Part shown: positions 1-11,875 of the stretch, piece by piece
Position numbering within the stretch: position 1 is the stretch's first letter
Layout: the number at the start of each line of letters is the position of its first letter
From: Plectrocnemia conspersa
Taxonomy: Eukaryota; Arthropoda; Insecta; Trichoptera; Polycentropodidae
Reading direction: 5' to 3'
NCBI GenBank assembly: GCA_009617715.1
Contig: VTFK01000063.1
Location: 496,001-560,000, forward strand
DNA: 64,000 bases
The notes under the pieces: generated by a model
Database searches by the model: none
What the model was told of the DNA's origin: nothing
What the model saw: the letters and a program-made list of their open reading frames with translations, nothing else
Program-made: the position numbers and the translations under genes

Positions 1-2400
1 AAACGATTACAGGATAGCTTTGAATATGTTGAAAATAACAAGAGATGTAAATGTGAAAAAAATAAGGACGTAATGCTTAATAATCGACAAATCCCTATTA
101 AAGAAATTGATATTTTTTGGTTTATAATTAAAGCAATTTTGACTGGAATTTATTCATATGACAAATGGCTAAATTTGACTTAAAACTGTACATTTTTCTC
201 AAAAATAGTAGAGCAATTGTTAAATGAAATGTTGTAATAACATAAAAAAATTCCAAAGGTATAGAACCTAAAAAAGCACAGCAAGTTCGGTAAATTGAAA
301 AGGTTCTTCTAACAGTGTTTACTAAGATTTTTTACTTCTAATATAATACAGTAAATAAAAAGTATGTAAATAAATTCAAATAAAATTACTAGAATTGTAG
401 ATAAACAAATCTTTGATTTTGCACTACAAAACAATCAATCATGTTTTTTTGGACAAAAATGACACCGTCATGATGCCGCATTCAAGTCACTGTATACACC
501 AGATATGTAACTCTACAACTTTATTTCTATATATGCAGATTAAAGGGACATTGAAATGACAGCGTTTTACGATTATAGAGAAGATACAGAAAATTCGCTG
601 AGTGAACTCAAGACACATAGTAACACAATGACACATGTTTTATGGATATTTTATGAATTGTAAGAAATGCTAGTAAATTTATATTATATCTAATTTTAAA
701 GAATAAATATATACCTTTTGATAAAAATAAATTTTGATGTTAGTTTTTTCTGCAACGCTATAAAATATTTTTTTTATTATAAAAAAAAATATATTAAATA
801 AATAAAAATATAAGATTTTTGGTTCATTATTTGGTTTATTTTAATCTGACACTGTAATATTAATTAATCTTGAGATAAAAAAAGCGACAAAAAAGATACA
901 GGAATAAATAGGATTTTGGGAGTATAATAACATAAGTTTGTGTTCATCAATGCTTTTAAAACTTTTCGCGTTTTATTGTACGGTTGTAATGAATACAATT
1001 TTGTGTAGCACAATTTTAATGTTTAATTTTTACTTATTAGAGTAAAGCTAGCGTTTTACTAGTAGAAACATCATTTTTAATCAAAAAAAATCTCTCGACT
1101 TTTAAATTGATTATGATTTTATGATAGAACTATTTTTTTGTAGGCATTTAAGTACTAAGAAAAAAAATATGGAAATAACTGTTTTTTTGTTTATTACTGA
1201 TTAATTTGTGAATTTTTAAAATACTTAATAAAGCATTATTATACATGTATTACAGTTATTGTGTACAACATATATTTTCACTGGCATTTCAGGGAAATCA
1301 CAGCAAGTGTATATATTTCCACTAGCAAAAATATAATTTAACTGCTCTAAAATGTATATGAAACACAATGTTACAGTTAGTAAATGTCCATTTAATATTT
1401 TAATCAAACGAATTAAGCAAACCCAACTTGATTTAATAGAACTATTGTTGAGTTAGTTAAAATGAAACTAATAAAAATTTAACTTTATTTGTAAAAAACA
1501 TTCACTATAACATATACACAATTTCCTTTAACATTTGAAGTCCAACCTTTATAGCAATTTTATTACAAAACTTAACAAAAGTACGACTTTATAATATTAT
1601 TATTATATTTAAATGATAGCAATTAAGTTTAATTATGACGTATGATTATTAAAATTATTCGGTTTAAATAAAGAGGAAAAAACGCAAAAAAAAACAAATA
1701 GATTCGAACGAGCGGTAAAGCTGCAAACCCGGCGATAAAATTTCATGATTAAGCGATACATTTAAATTAAAGTTAAATAAGTATATTATATATTTTAAGT
1801 TGTAGTTTAATTATAGCAATAACTCTTATATATATTAAATTATATTAATAGTTATCATACAATATAAATAATCTTTCAAAAATTGTTTTATCGAATCAGA
1901 ACTAAAATATTAATCGATCGTGAAAAAATAAAAATGTAAGCCGGTTTTCTAAAAATATAGTTTAAATATAAGACTTTTCTTCAGGCTATCAATAAGTATT
2001 TTATTTACACCTATAAAATTTATATATATATTGAAAAATATTTTTCTTATGTATTTAACAGAATCATTTAATTTTAGATTAAAATTTAAAATTACTACAG
2101 GTCATGTTAATCTGAGAAAAACAAACAGCTTTAAAAAATATTGTAAGTTCAAGAGACACATATTATTTTTGGTACTTTGGAAATATTAAAATTATTATCA
2201 AAGTACTTACAATGTGACTCCAAAATAAGTAATGAATAAGCAATGTGAAATTAATAATATTTTATCTAATATATACTATTAATTATAAATTCCTAAATAG
2301 AAGTATAAAATAAAAATAAAGAATAAGGTATTAAAAGATACGATGTAAGTATAAACAAAGCTAATACAAAATACGAAAGCTAGTATTATATAATGTGAGT
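1..2400. other. AT-rich non-coding DNA
   Basis: Very AT-rich sequence with frequent stops in every frame and many homopolymer runs. I see no exon, RNA gene or transposon end here, apart from one short dispersed repeat near 1305 and a small motif at 1701 that recurs at 6972. The only open frame of about 60 codons (1225..1407, minus) has low complexity and no recognisable domain. Confidence 0.6.
1305..1358 (+). repeat. Short dispersed repeat, copy 1
   Basis: This stretch shares the words actagc, aaaatataattta and tgctctaaaatgt, in the same order, with 59862..59929. The second copy has about 14 extra bases in the middle. Being collinear with a gap, the two are probably fragments of one dispersed repeat. 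The family is not recognised. Confidence 0.45.
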
Positions 2401-2401
2401 C

Positions 2402-2860
2402 TTAGGTAACACATCTAACGACCTTTTATAACTTGATTCTCTATTTCGCGACGTCAAATAAATGTAACAGTAATCGACATATGACTCACATCAGTGGCGA
2501 CCTCAGAAATTGTATTTAAGCTGCCATTAATCATCGAACCTTTTATTACCTTACTAACCGGTTATCAGGGTTAAGCGTTGTTATCAAATGGCGTTGTCGC
2601 AACCAAGCGCACGTGCCCCACATTGGTTTTGATTAAATAAATTACCAAGATTTACGACTTCTTCCCCCCCGCGTGCCAAATGACAATCTTTTAATAAAGC
2701 CTCAGCTTTACTGCCTTTGTACAAATATTGTTGCGTACTCTATCTATCTGCGACTTTATTATGCACGACTGAAATTATGCAAATTCGGCGCAAAATGTTG
2801 TGACTCACTCGTGACCGATACGCGTTTAATTCCTGTGTGCAATGTTATCTTATAATAATT
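2402..2860. promoter_or_regulatory. Higher-complexity island, candidate enhancer
   Basis: Base composition changes sharply from the flanking AT-rich DNA and no long frame is kept. Visible motifs include an E-box CACGTG at 2610..2615, homeodomain-like ATTAATC and TTAATAA cores, and a run of eight C near 2664. A regulatory role is inferred from composition and motifs only. Confidence 0.25.
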
Positions 2861-4500
2861 CATGTAGTAATATGAGCTTTCTCTGTTAAGTCATTAGTTT
2901 ATGATGTTGTACTTTAGAAACAAAACATATCAATAAGCAGGATTATATATAAATTTCAATTCGACTATCGCGTGTCATGAATAGAGCTTTCAATAGCAAA
3001 GTACATATACATTCAGTATTACATACCAGTTAAATTAAAATATATAAAAACAGCGGTAACACAAAACATTACACATAACTATCAACCACAAGACACAATT
3101 ATAAAAACATACGAATTTAATCGTAATGACGTTAAACGAAATGATAAAGAAAACAAGTCATATAGTGCACTTAATCCTTCAAATAATTATTGCAAGTTAT
3201 AAAAATATTTTTTATTATTGCCCGCTACATCTAGAATTTTAGAAAATAATTAAATATAATATATAAAAAAACTACTGTGAAATTAAAAAAGTGTTTACCA
3301 TTAAAATTTAAAATATATAAAATAAATACCATATGTTTATAATGAAATGTAAATGTGCTTATCTGAAGCAAAATATCTTTCCATGTATATCATTATAGAA
3401 AAATAAACTTTTTATGGGGATTACATTTTTTCATAATGATAAAATACATTTTTCATAATTGATAAATACATATATATCACTTTTAAAATATAAAAAAAGA
3501 TATAAGCGTATGAAAGTCGAGTACAAAAAATAAAGATTGGAATATTAATTTAATTGTTTCAATATCGGGATACTGGTATTCGATATATCAGTATTAAAAT
3601 GTATAGTCTTTATATATGCACGTGGTTGTCATATGACCAATAAATCTCAAACATATGGCACTAGTCTCGTTAAATTTGTTTATTAGCATCCATGTGTACA
3701 TACATATAAATATTTACGATTCTTGCATATATCCATAATAAAGTAATGCAGTAATAAATTTACTGATTGATTATTTAAATTGAGTAATTGGTTTCAGGTA
3801 TAAAATAATCAATAATAAAATAATGCAGTAATAAACTTTCTGATTGATTATTTAAATTGAGTAATAGGTTTGAAGCATAAAATATTCACTACTAGGTATT
3901 ATCAGATTTTATTGTAAAAATACACTATTTTAAATACTATTTTATTTTATATAAATAGTTTTCAGGCATCGCAAATAGTTATACATATTTTTCATTTTCA
4001 ACATACAAATAAAAGCTTTAAAGAAAGTTGCATGTCAATATATATTCAATTGAACCTTAATTAAAAACCTAAAAGACAATTAACCATATATGTATATAAA
4101 ATTAAGAAATTTAACCGACAACATAGTTATATTTCTGATGAAATAATAAAATTAATCAAAAAAATTACTAGCTTAAAATATTTCGCTTGAAACTATACCT
4201 AACCCAACCCAACCCAACCTAGTAGACAATTAAATGCTATTCAACTTTAAAAATACTTGCTTATGTATTATATTTAATTTAAAGCTTGGTTCTCTTTTGT
4301 GTTTCCTTCAAATGACAAAACCAATAAATTGCTAAACTATATTTTGGAATCTTATCGCATTGGATTTCTGTCATTAAATCGTACATTTGAATCCTTATAA
4401 GTGGCAATCCTAAATTATCCAATTGTGAAAAATGTTGATACTTATAGAATTCGAAAACCTTATACGCTCTATGTAGCATAAAAATTCAGAAATATCAAAA
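2861..4500. other. AT-rich non-coding DNA with a tandem duplication
   Basis: No exon or transposon end is visible. The stretch contains the 77-bp tandem duplication at 3735 and a short CCTAA/CCCAA tract at 4198..4221. The 66-codon frame at 4279..4479 (minus) shows no domain and is probably chance. Confidence 0.5.
3735..3885. repeat. Two-copy tandem duplication, period 77 bp
   Basis: The first copy starts at 3735 and the second at 3812. Both contain atgcagtaataaa followed by ctgattgattatttaaattg in the same register (atgcag at 3746 and 3823). A few substitutions separate the copies, so the duplication is not very recent. No function is apparent. Confidence 0.85.
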
Positions 4501-4504
4501 AATA

Positions 4505-4960
4505 TAGCCCTGAGGGGTGTGACTTCGCAGCCAAAAAGACGCAGTGTAAACTAGTGAGATTTTTTTTAGATTATATTACATATTGCAACAGACTATGATG
4601 GGCAAGATTGTTATTCTCCGAGCGGTGGTGGAGAAGCTGGCGGAGGGATGATGTCAGTGAAAAATCCTCAAAGTTCTGATTGGTGTGGCAGCGACAGTAT
4701 ATTGGAGATTGAACCTTTCTCTGCTGCGGTACTTGTATGGTGGAGAAGCTGGCGGAGGGATGATGTCAGTAGAAGTTCCTCAAAGTTCTGATTGGTGTGG
4801 CAGTGACAGTATAGTGGAGGTTGAACCTTTCTCTGCTGCGGTACTCGTATGGTGGAGAAGCTGGCGGAGGGATGATTTCAGTGGGAGATCCTCAAAGTTC
4901 TGATTGATGTGGCAGCGACATTATAGTGGAGATTGAACCTTTCTCTGCTGCGTTTCAGAA
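4505..4960 (-). repeat. Dispersed repeat X, copy 1
   Basis: The sequence starting near 4515 with gtgtgacttcgcagcc, then the actatgatgggc block and the cgagcggtggtggag block, is collinear with the reverse complement of 55860..56180 and of the split copy at 13133/14121. The three share one boundary at the gtgtgacttcgcagcc end. No long coding frame is conserved and no terminal inverted repeats or target duplication are seen, so the class (LINE 5' region, SINE or other) is unknown. Inside this copy one segment has been amplified in tandem. Confidence 0.75.
4627..4952. repeat. 112-bp tandem repeat, nearly three units
   Basis: The word gagaagctggcggaggg recurs at 4631, 4743 and 4855, exactly 112 bp apart, and the last unit is cut short near 4952. 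Each unit carries cctcaaagttctgatt and gaacctttctctgctgcg. The 72-codon frame across it (4685..4903, plus) is only the translated repeat: the motif AGGGMM/EVEPFSAA recurs. Copy 3 of X has just one unit, so the amplification belongs to this copy. Confidence 0.95.
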
Positions 4961-5114
4961 ACAAATTATGCTCGTAAACCAAAGCTCCACCGTATTTGAT
5001 GTCTCCAAATTTTCTTTAGATTTTTTTATTCAGCAATGTTGAACTCAGATTCATGATTTTTGATTTCGTTACTGGTTTAAAGTAGATTATGTTTGAGTTT
5101 TGTTTCGTCATCGT

Positions 5115-5480
5115 GACCTATGACTGTACCCGAGGACTGACCCAGCCTCCGGTGGTATTACCGATTCGTCGCTAATTGCGGAACGATTGGCGATAAGTCA
5201 CGTGGCGGTCAGTGTTAACAAAGTTCCCCGGATCCGATCACGCACGCTGTCATTTAGACCGGATTTATTAACGGTATCTGCACGTGGCCATCAAAATCAC
5301 ACCCATTTATTCTGTTCGGCGGTTCGGCCATTGTTTATACTCGCCGGGCTACGCCCTGGCCCTCGGCCATATGCATAATGTGGCCGATCGCTAATGCCGG
5401 AGCGTTCTTCATCATTGTTCTGAGATGATCGAGCGCCAGAACGCCTCTGTCGATTGATTTTAATGCATTTGACGACATTG
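5115..5480. promoter_or_regulatory. Higher-complexity island, candidate enhancer
   Basis: A moderately GC-rich block between AT-rich flanks. It contains two CACGTGG E-boxes (5199 and 5281), a CATTGTTTA Sox/Fox-like word, ATATGCATAAT, and several CGATTGG or GATCG words. Short opposing frames (5187..5378 plus, 5335..5535 minus) have no domain. Regulatory function is inferred. Confidence 0.3.
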
Positions 5481-6884
5481 AAAACTTAAATTGTTTTATT
5501 GAGCCAATACAATGAAAAAATGTTGAAGCTTTCAAGCTTTTTGTACTTTAGGATCTAGCAATTTTGATCGATAAACAGTGGTACAAGGTCCATAAGCAAT
5601 TATGATGAATTTAAGAAGCACAGAACAAAAACAGATGTTTAACTAGCTGAACTTCATAATAAATTTGCAATATTTTTTTTTACGAATTCACAAAAGAAAA
5701 AAATAGGTAAAAATAAATGTAACGCATCAGACACATCAGTCTAATATGAGATACATACAGATACAAGCAATTATTTTATTCATCTAAATTTGTATTAATT
5801 TCCTGTACTTGTTCAACAGTGACGTGATGGTGATGAAAACCGAATTGATGTTATTAAATTAGCTTTTTTTTTTGTGAAATCCGAATACTTTTGATAAGAT
5901 CGTCAGAAGACTTATACAATATATCTATATAAAGTTACATTTCCGGGTTTGAAAATGAAAATATTTTGAGCAACTTTTCATTGTGATGGAAAATATTCCA
6001 ATCTAATTATGGCATTATAAATATATGCGACGAACCTTGTGGCAGAGTATGGGAGCGTAAATCACGTAAATCAAAGGATAAGGTACATTTAATTAATTTA
6101 TTGTTACTAAAAATTATAGCTTAAGTCATCTTTCATATAAAGATATATATGTACCTTGTCATTAGAATTTAATTTACATTCGCTATTCTTATTTATGAAA
6201 AACAAAATTTCATATTCAATATAACTGATGGTAATTAAAAAATAAAATATTTATTATAAATAAAATTTTTGTAGTATCGAGTAAAAAATACTAGATGAAA
6301 TAAAGCATCTGGTAGTTTTGTTTATTATTGTAAGCAAATTCTCAGCTGGCCAGAGGGCATAATACCTCCAGGTTACCTCTCGCCATTCCAGTGTGACAGA
6401 TGGCAATTGGAAACTGCCCTTTTATGACATTATATGTCAGTTGTATAATATTATACGAAACAAAAACAATAACAGTAAAGACGGTGGTGTTTCGCCAGCG
6501 CTGCATAAATCCTTGCAGATATTTTATTGTGTGGACACATAAAGGGCATATAAAATAACAAGAGTGAAATACGAACGCGAAAATATTGCTTAATCCGATT
6601 TAATAGTTTTTTATATATCCTGCCAACGATACAAATTAATGTCAATCGTATAAAATATTTTCATATTTATTTTATAATAGCGTCACTATAAAATGTATAT
6701 AATGAATATAAAGTTAACATTTAAATAGATATAATCATACTTGTACAAATCAGATTCCAGCAAAAAAATGTAAGGTCAAAAGTTTTCCGGTCACATCAGA
6801 TCTCCACTGCAATAATCCCACATAGCATAAAGGCGCAAACTATGATACGATATCTTCCAACACAATTTATTTTCTAATACATCT
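5481..6884. other. AT-rich non-coding DNA
   Basis: Nothing recognisable apart from a short block of normal complexity near 6340..6420 and a 64-codon minus frame (6451..6645) rich in I, Y and C that is not a known protein. Confidence 0.5.
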
Positions 6885-7060
6885 ACACATCTAAACACTT
6901 ACGCCCACATTTATCCCGCAAGAGATCCGATAAAGTAGAACGAGTTAAACGCCCGCCGCGCGGTTTTATTAGATTCAAACGAGCGGCTAAGCGCGAAACC
7001 TTCAACCCGTTAATTAACAAAAATGAAACGATATTAAATACATTTAATGGGATTCTCATG
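6885..7060. promoter_or_regulatory. Short higher-complexity island
   Basis: The block contains cgcccgccgcgcggtttt and gattcaaacgagcgg (6972..6986). The latter nearly matches gattcgaacgagcgg at 1701..1715. The 74-codon minus frame over it (6883..7107) matches no family I know. Confidence 0.25.
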
Positions 7061-9082
7061 GTATCGATATTTATACGAAAAAACATTATATATTTAGGAT
7101 TCTGCAATGTAAATAATCTCTTAATAATAATTCTGCTTGAGATATCATTAAATTTATATTAAAAATATGTATTGAATTCTACTTTGCAATGAAATTGCAT
7201 GAAAATAAATGAGTTTTTTATGGTTGTGTTTATATCGAAGCACATAACTATTAGATCATTAGAATATTTTCTAATGCCTTAACAACGAAACAATAATTTT
7301 TTTAATGCAAATAGTGTTCCATTTACCTATTTAACTATATACATTAAATATTGCAATATACTAATTGTATAGTGATTTATCGTAATAAAATTTTAATTGA
7401 TTATCCATGAGATGATCAATCGGATTTGTTATTAAAATTAACAATAATTTTAATTACAATTATAATAGTAAGCGAGGATAATTAATATAAAGCAGTGTGC
7501 AACAACTAAAGATTTTAATTACTAGTATATCTAATAGTACAACTAAGCATATTAAAATACATAAAGATACTTTTAAAGAACTGAAAACAGTGCAAAAAAT
7601 AATTTGGACAATTTAAATAGATCACACAATACCTATTTTTTTAAGTGAATAAGCTAATTTGTTAATACTTTGTCTTTATTATTTCTGCTATTGATCTGTG
7701 CATCAGTGTTTCTGTTATTTCTTAAAAATTATACTAATATTATTATTTAAACAAACTGAATTTAAAAATATATTAAAATCAGTTAAGTTAATAAATTACG
7801 TGTAAGAGAAAGAGTTGTCTCTTCTGTAACAGAATTAGAATCCTGAGAAGTATCTAAAATTTAACCATTTAAATATATATTATAAGCCGAAGAAACAGAC
7901 TCTTTTTTAGTTGGGTATTCAAAGTATTCATAGAAATTTCATAAATGAATGTGATTATTTTTCATTTCGGCAATCATTCAATTTTTTAAATGCATGTAAT
8001 AATGCTTTACTTTATGAACTTTCAAATCTTAAAAATTCTTTAAAATAAAAAATATATATAAATATAGTCGTCCAATTAATCAATATATTTAAATAAGACT
8101 ATTAAATCTGACATCATTACAGCCTATTAGGTTAAATAATATCGTGTTTTATTTGAAGAAATAACCATCTAGTCGCTCATGTATATTTTTAAGAATATCG
8201 ACGTGTTCATATAATAAATATTTTTTAACGTATTATATTATTTACATATAAATATAATTTTTATGTGTTTATTAAGAGCGTTTTGAAAATCGTGTAATTT
8301 CCCTTATGGATTTAATAAATTGAACGAATATTTTCATTGCTGCTAAAAAAACGATTATTAGAAGTATAATTTATACTAAATGCAGCTATTTTAAAACACG
8401 AAACTGTGTTATTAAAAAAAGTTCATAATTGTGAAAAATATCAAATTGAATGTCATTTTAATGTGTAATAAATAAGTTTGCTCAAAATTCTATAAGCTGT
8501 ATGTAAAATATTTTTTTAATTATGAAGCAATTCTTGATATATTTATTTTTCTACCTACATATGGTCACCGTAAAAATAACAAATCTTCCGGCACCTTTTT
8601 TTTCGGATTAAAAGATGCCGGAAGTCCGAATCCAAAAGTATTAAAAACAACTTTGGAAATTTAATGTTTGGTCTATGTCTTGTTAAAAAAAATGCTAGAA
8701 TAATAACAAACACAACAACAGACCACAAGAAAATAACGATCTTGTGAAGCAAAAGCAACTATAAATATGATTAAAAAAATTTTGCTTGAAAAATGAATGG
8801 CTCTGTTTCTGTAAATTAAAAATTTACTGTACGCTTTGTTATAAAGTTGTTAATCTTATGGGAATTAAGCTTTCTAAAGAATAGACCATTAATGATGTCA
8901 AAGATAGAGCTTTAAAAAAAAATTATAAAAGAGAATCTGCTTCATATAAAGCAGCACTAAAATAGCTGCTGATAGCAAAAAAAGCCATTATCTCAATAAT
9001 AAATAATAACTGCATATAAAGTAGCAAAAGAAAATCAATTATTTGATCATTTTAAAACTGAAACTGAACGGAGTTAAAATAG

Positions 9083-9117
9083 TCACTTTTGACTGAACGT
9101 AGTACAGTCAAAAGTGA
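9083..9117. other. Short perfect hairpin
   Basis: The arms tcacttttgactg (9083..9095) and cagtcaaaagtga (9105..9117) are perfect complements around a 9-base loop. The hairpin lies within the stop-riddled relic-like stretch. Its function is unknown. Confidence 0.85.
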
Positions 9118-10620
9118 GATTTTATAGAAACAGTGCATTATCCTACAAAAGAAAAAAATAATAAATGCACTTATAATGGCTTAAAATGAACAATAATATC
9201 TATAGAATTTTCATTGGACCTAGGATTGATGTATGACGTTCTATAATAATGATTAAAAGGTTTGGACCTACAGGACCGTAATATAGAACTGTACAAGGCA
9301 AATAAATAAACAAAAAAAAAAAAATATAAATGCGCTGATTCTGCTGCACGCCATCTTAGAGTCTTAAAAAAAAATATTCAAAAATTCTGCCATTGACACA
9401 AGTATATTTTATACAAAATTAAAAGATGCAATCAAAAAAAATTTCAAAAAACAGACTGCAACTTAATGTAATACATTCTCGAAAATATATATCCAGAAAA
9501 ACTGCATTTGATACGGACTTAGAATACCATAATTGAAGTACTTTTGTTCATCAAACATGTCTGACCAACTGTGACACTTTTCGATCCTAAATAGATCAAG
9601 TACGTAGATCTGTAGTTACTCAGAGTTATATTCGGCTATAGATACTAACAGCAAGTAAAATAATCTAGAAGATTTATTTAACAAAAATTGGACAAAACTA
9701 TGAATAATTTCTCTAAATATAATTAATGAAATTTGTGTTCAGAACTAAATACATATTTTTTTATTAACAGCTTAACGCCCGAGGACTCGTATACGAGTCT
9801 TAAAAGAACATTGTTTAGTGGCCGTGAACTCAGGCATGAATCATGCGTTTTCTTTTATTAGAAAAATACTGGAATACCATCAAGTTTGCCTCTATATGAT
9901 AATCAGATATAATAGTATAATTTTTACACGTACTATAAAATAAAAAATAAATTATATTTTACTTGATTTTTTTGTAAAAATAGTCGTCTTATCCCATTGC
10001 GACGTCGCTTTTTGGGGCACGTGAATTTTTTTATGAAACGTGTAAACCATATTTATTTATTTCATATTAAAAATATTAATTTATGTTACACTTCCAAACA
10101 GAAATAAATTTCAAGGTCAAACTGTCTGGTTAAGTAAACATAAAAATAAATCGAAATATCCAGGTTAATAAATAGTACATCAATTAACAAAGTTTTTCAA
10201 CCTTAAATTCTGTATGTTATTGTATATTTAAAAAGTAAAATCGTTACGGTATATGTAGATAAATTAGATAGCACAGTAATTAAAGAACTTTTAAAAAATA
10301 TCATTCGTTATTTTGAAATTTCCTCACAATTTTGAAAACCGCAATGATTCACAGATTAAGAAACCAGGAGGAAAGAGATACAATTCGGATAAATTATCGC
10401 CGTAAAATAATTTAAAAAATAATATTATTGCACATAAAATTATGAACGAATTATACGTATTTTTCATTCCTAATATTTTGTGTAAATTGAAAATGGTTGC
10501 AATGGCAACAAACCAGTTATTTATAATTTGATAATATGTATGTCTAAATATTTCTATAAATTTTTATATAAATGATTTATAAAAAATATCCATTTATAAT
10601 ATAATATAAGTTGCACTCAC

Positions 10621-10697
10621 CAAATTTTTCGGCGTTCTTTTTTTGCTTACAACTGTCACAGACACATTTATCATCACTACACTTATGAACCACACTA
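10621..10697 (-). other. Possible cysteine-rich micro-exon
   Basis: On the minus strand a frame reads HKCSDDKCVCDSCKQ, then a lysine-rich tail, and ends at a good donor site (gtgagt, reverse complement of 10615..10620). The C-x4-C-x-C-x2-C spacing resembles a metal-binding knuckle. Two stops lie just upstream, no pyrimidine-rich acceptor is visible and there is no in-frame ATG, so chance is quite possible. Confidence 0.15.
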
Positions 10698-11770
10698 TAT
10701 CACTATTTATATTTATTTTTATTTGTTACACTTTATTTATTTACACTATTCACATTTATTGATACGTATAAAAACACTCAATATGAAGATGAATTTCACA
10801 ACTTCTGCACATGTGTTCTGTATCTTTTCTTATTCCATGTGCAGAACAAACACAACATTTTCTTTACACTTTTTACTTTTATTGACTGATGGTTTTTTAG
10901 CTTATCCGAAAGCCTCTCCACAGCACGGACACGGCAATGTGTGGTAGAAACTAAATAAATGTCTTTAGAATCGATATATTTTACTAAATGCTGCAACTAT
11001 TCTCTAGCCTAACTCAGAAGAACATCTTCGAATTTAATTTTGCTTTTACGATTAAAATTTTGATAGACACTGAACGAATAAAACAATGCGCATTGAAAAA
11101 ACAATTGAATAAATAATATTTTTTTTTATTCTATTGTTTTTCGAAATATTATTTTATTGATCGGCGCGCTAATATATTTATTATAATCTATTATACATCG
11201 AGGCTTATAAGGTCAGTCATTTTGGGTTTTTTCCGTGTCTATCATCTGGCTGTTATGAAAGGTAAATATCATTTGGAAATCTCTTTTCTTATTTGTATTC
11301 CAAATTTGGATCAGCGTTTTACACTTTCATCCATTTTGCGGTGATTGAAAATATGTTTTTAAATTAAAATCATAATCAGAGTAATTTTCGCGATACGTTT
11401 CGGTCGATAGTTCAGAAGAGATTAAATATACTGCATTCCTTCGATTATAAAATGCATTTTTTTATCCGTGTTGAATTCCTGAATTCGAGGTGCGTCATAA
11501 TAGATGAATTTTCAAAAGGTATGTCTCAATATATTTAGGCGAAAAATCATATAGAAGGTAAATATTAAATTTATTAATTAGTTTACAAATTATAGTGAAT
11601 TTACTATAACATATAATTGTTTTCCATTATTCTGCGAAATTTCCCGGCCACCAAGCAAAGTTCAGCAAAAAAAAACCCGGGCGGTAAGCTGTTAAAATAA
11701 TAAAATATTTCCGGTTCTATTGCTGCTACAAAAAACACTGGTTATTAGTAAGAAAATATTGTATAAATAT

Positions 11771-11875
11771 CAGTAACTTATGATGGTCGATTGTCGAAAG
11801 AATATTTCACCCCTTCAGGTATTCCTAAAGGGTACAACTTTTCTGCTCTTTTTGTTATTCATTAATGAGTACAAT
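11771..11875 (+). pseudogene. LINE family L reverse transcriptase fragment
   Basis: Translated on the plus strand this reads VTYDGRLSKEYFTPSGIPKG and then a decayed hydrophobic stretch. It matches VTYGSRLSKEYFTPSGVPQG in the larger copy at 62281..63418 (minus). The SGxPQG block is a conserved part of reverse transcriptase just before the catalytic YADD motif. Stops appear right after the fragment, and only about 100 bp are recognisable. Confidence 0.8.

Larger units (their letters stand above)
7061..11770. other. AT-rich non-coding DNA with possible old relics
   Basis: No intact gene is visible. Around 8840..9560 and 9770..9850 short in-frame stretches separated by stops suggest a very old coding relic, but I could not name it. 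Structural oddities are a 13-bp-arm hairpin at 9083..9117 and a perfect 16-bp palindrome at 9784..9799. A weak cysteine-rich micro-exon candidate lies at 10621..10697 (minus). Confidence 0.4.

Noticed and set aside
4685..4903. A 72-codon plus frame with a repeated peptide
   Set aside because: It is the translation of the 112-bp tandem repeat; the unit length is not a multiple of three and the peptide has no independent support.
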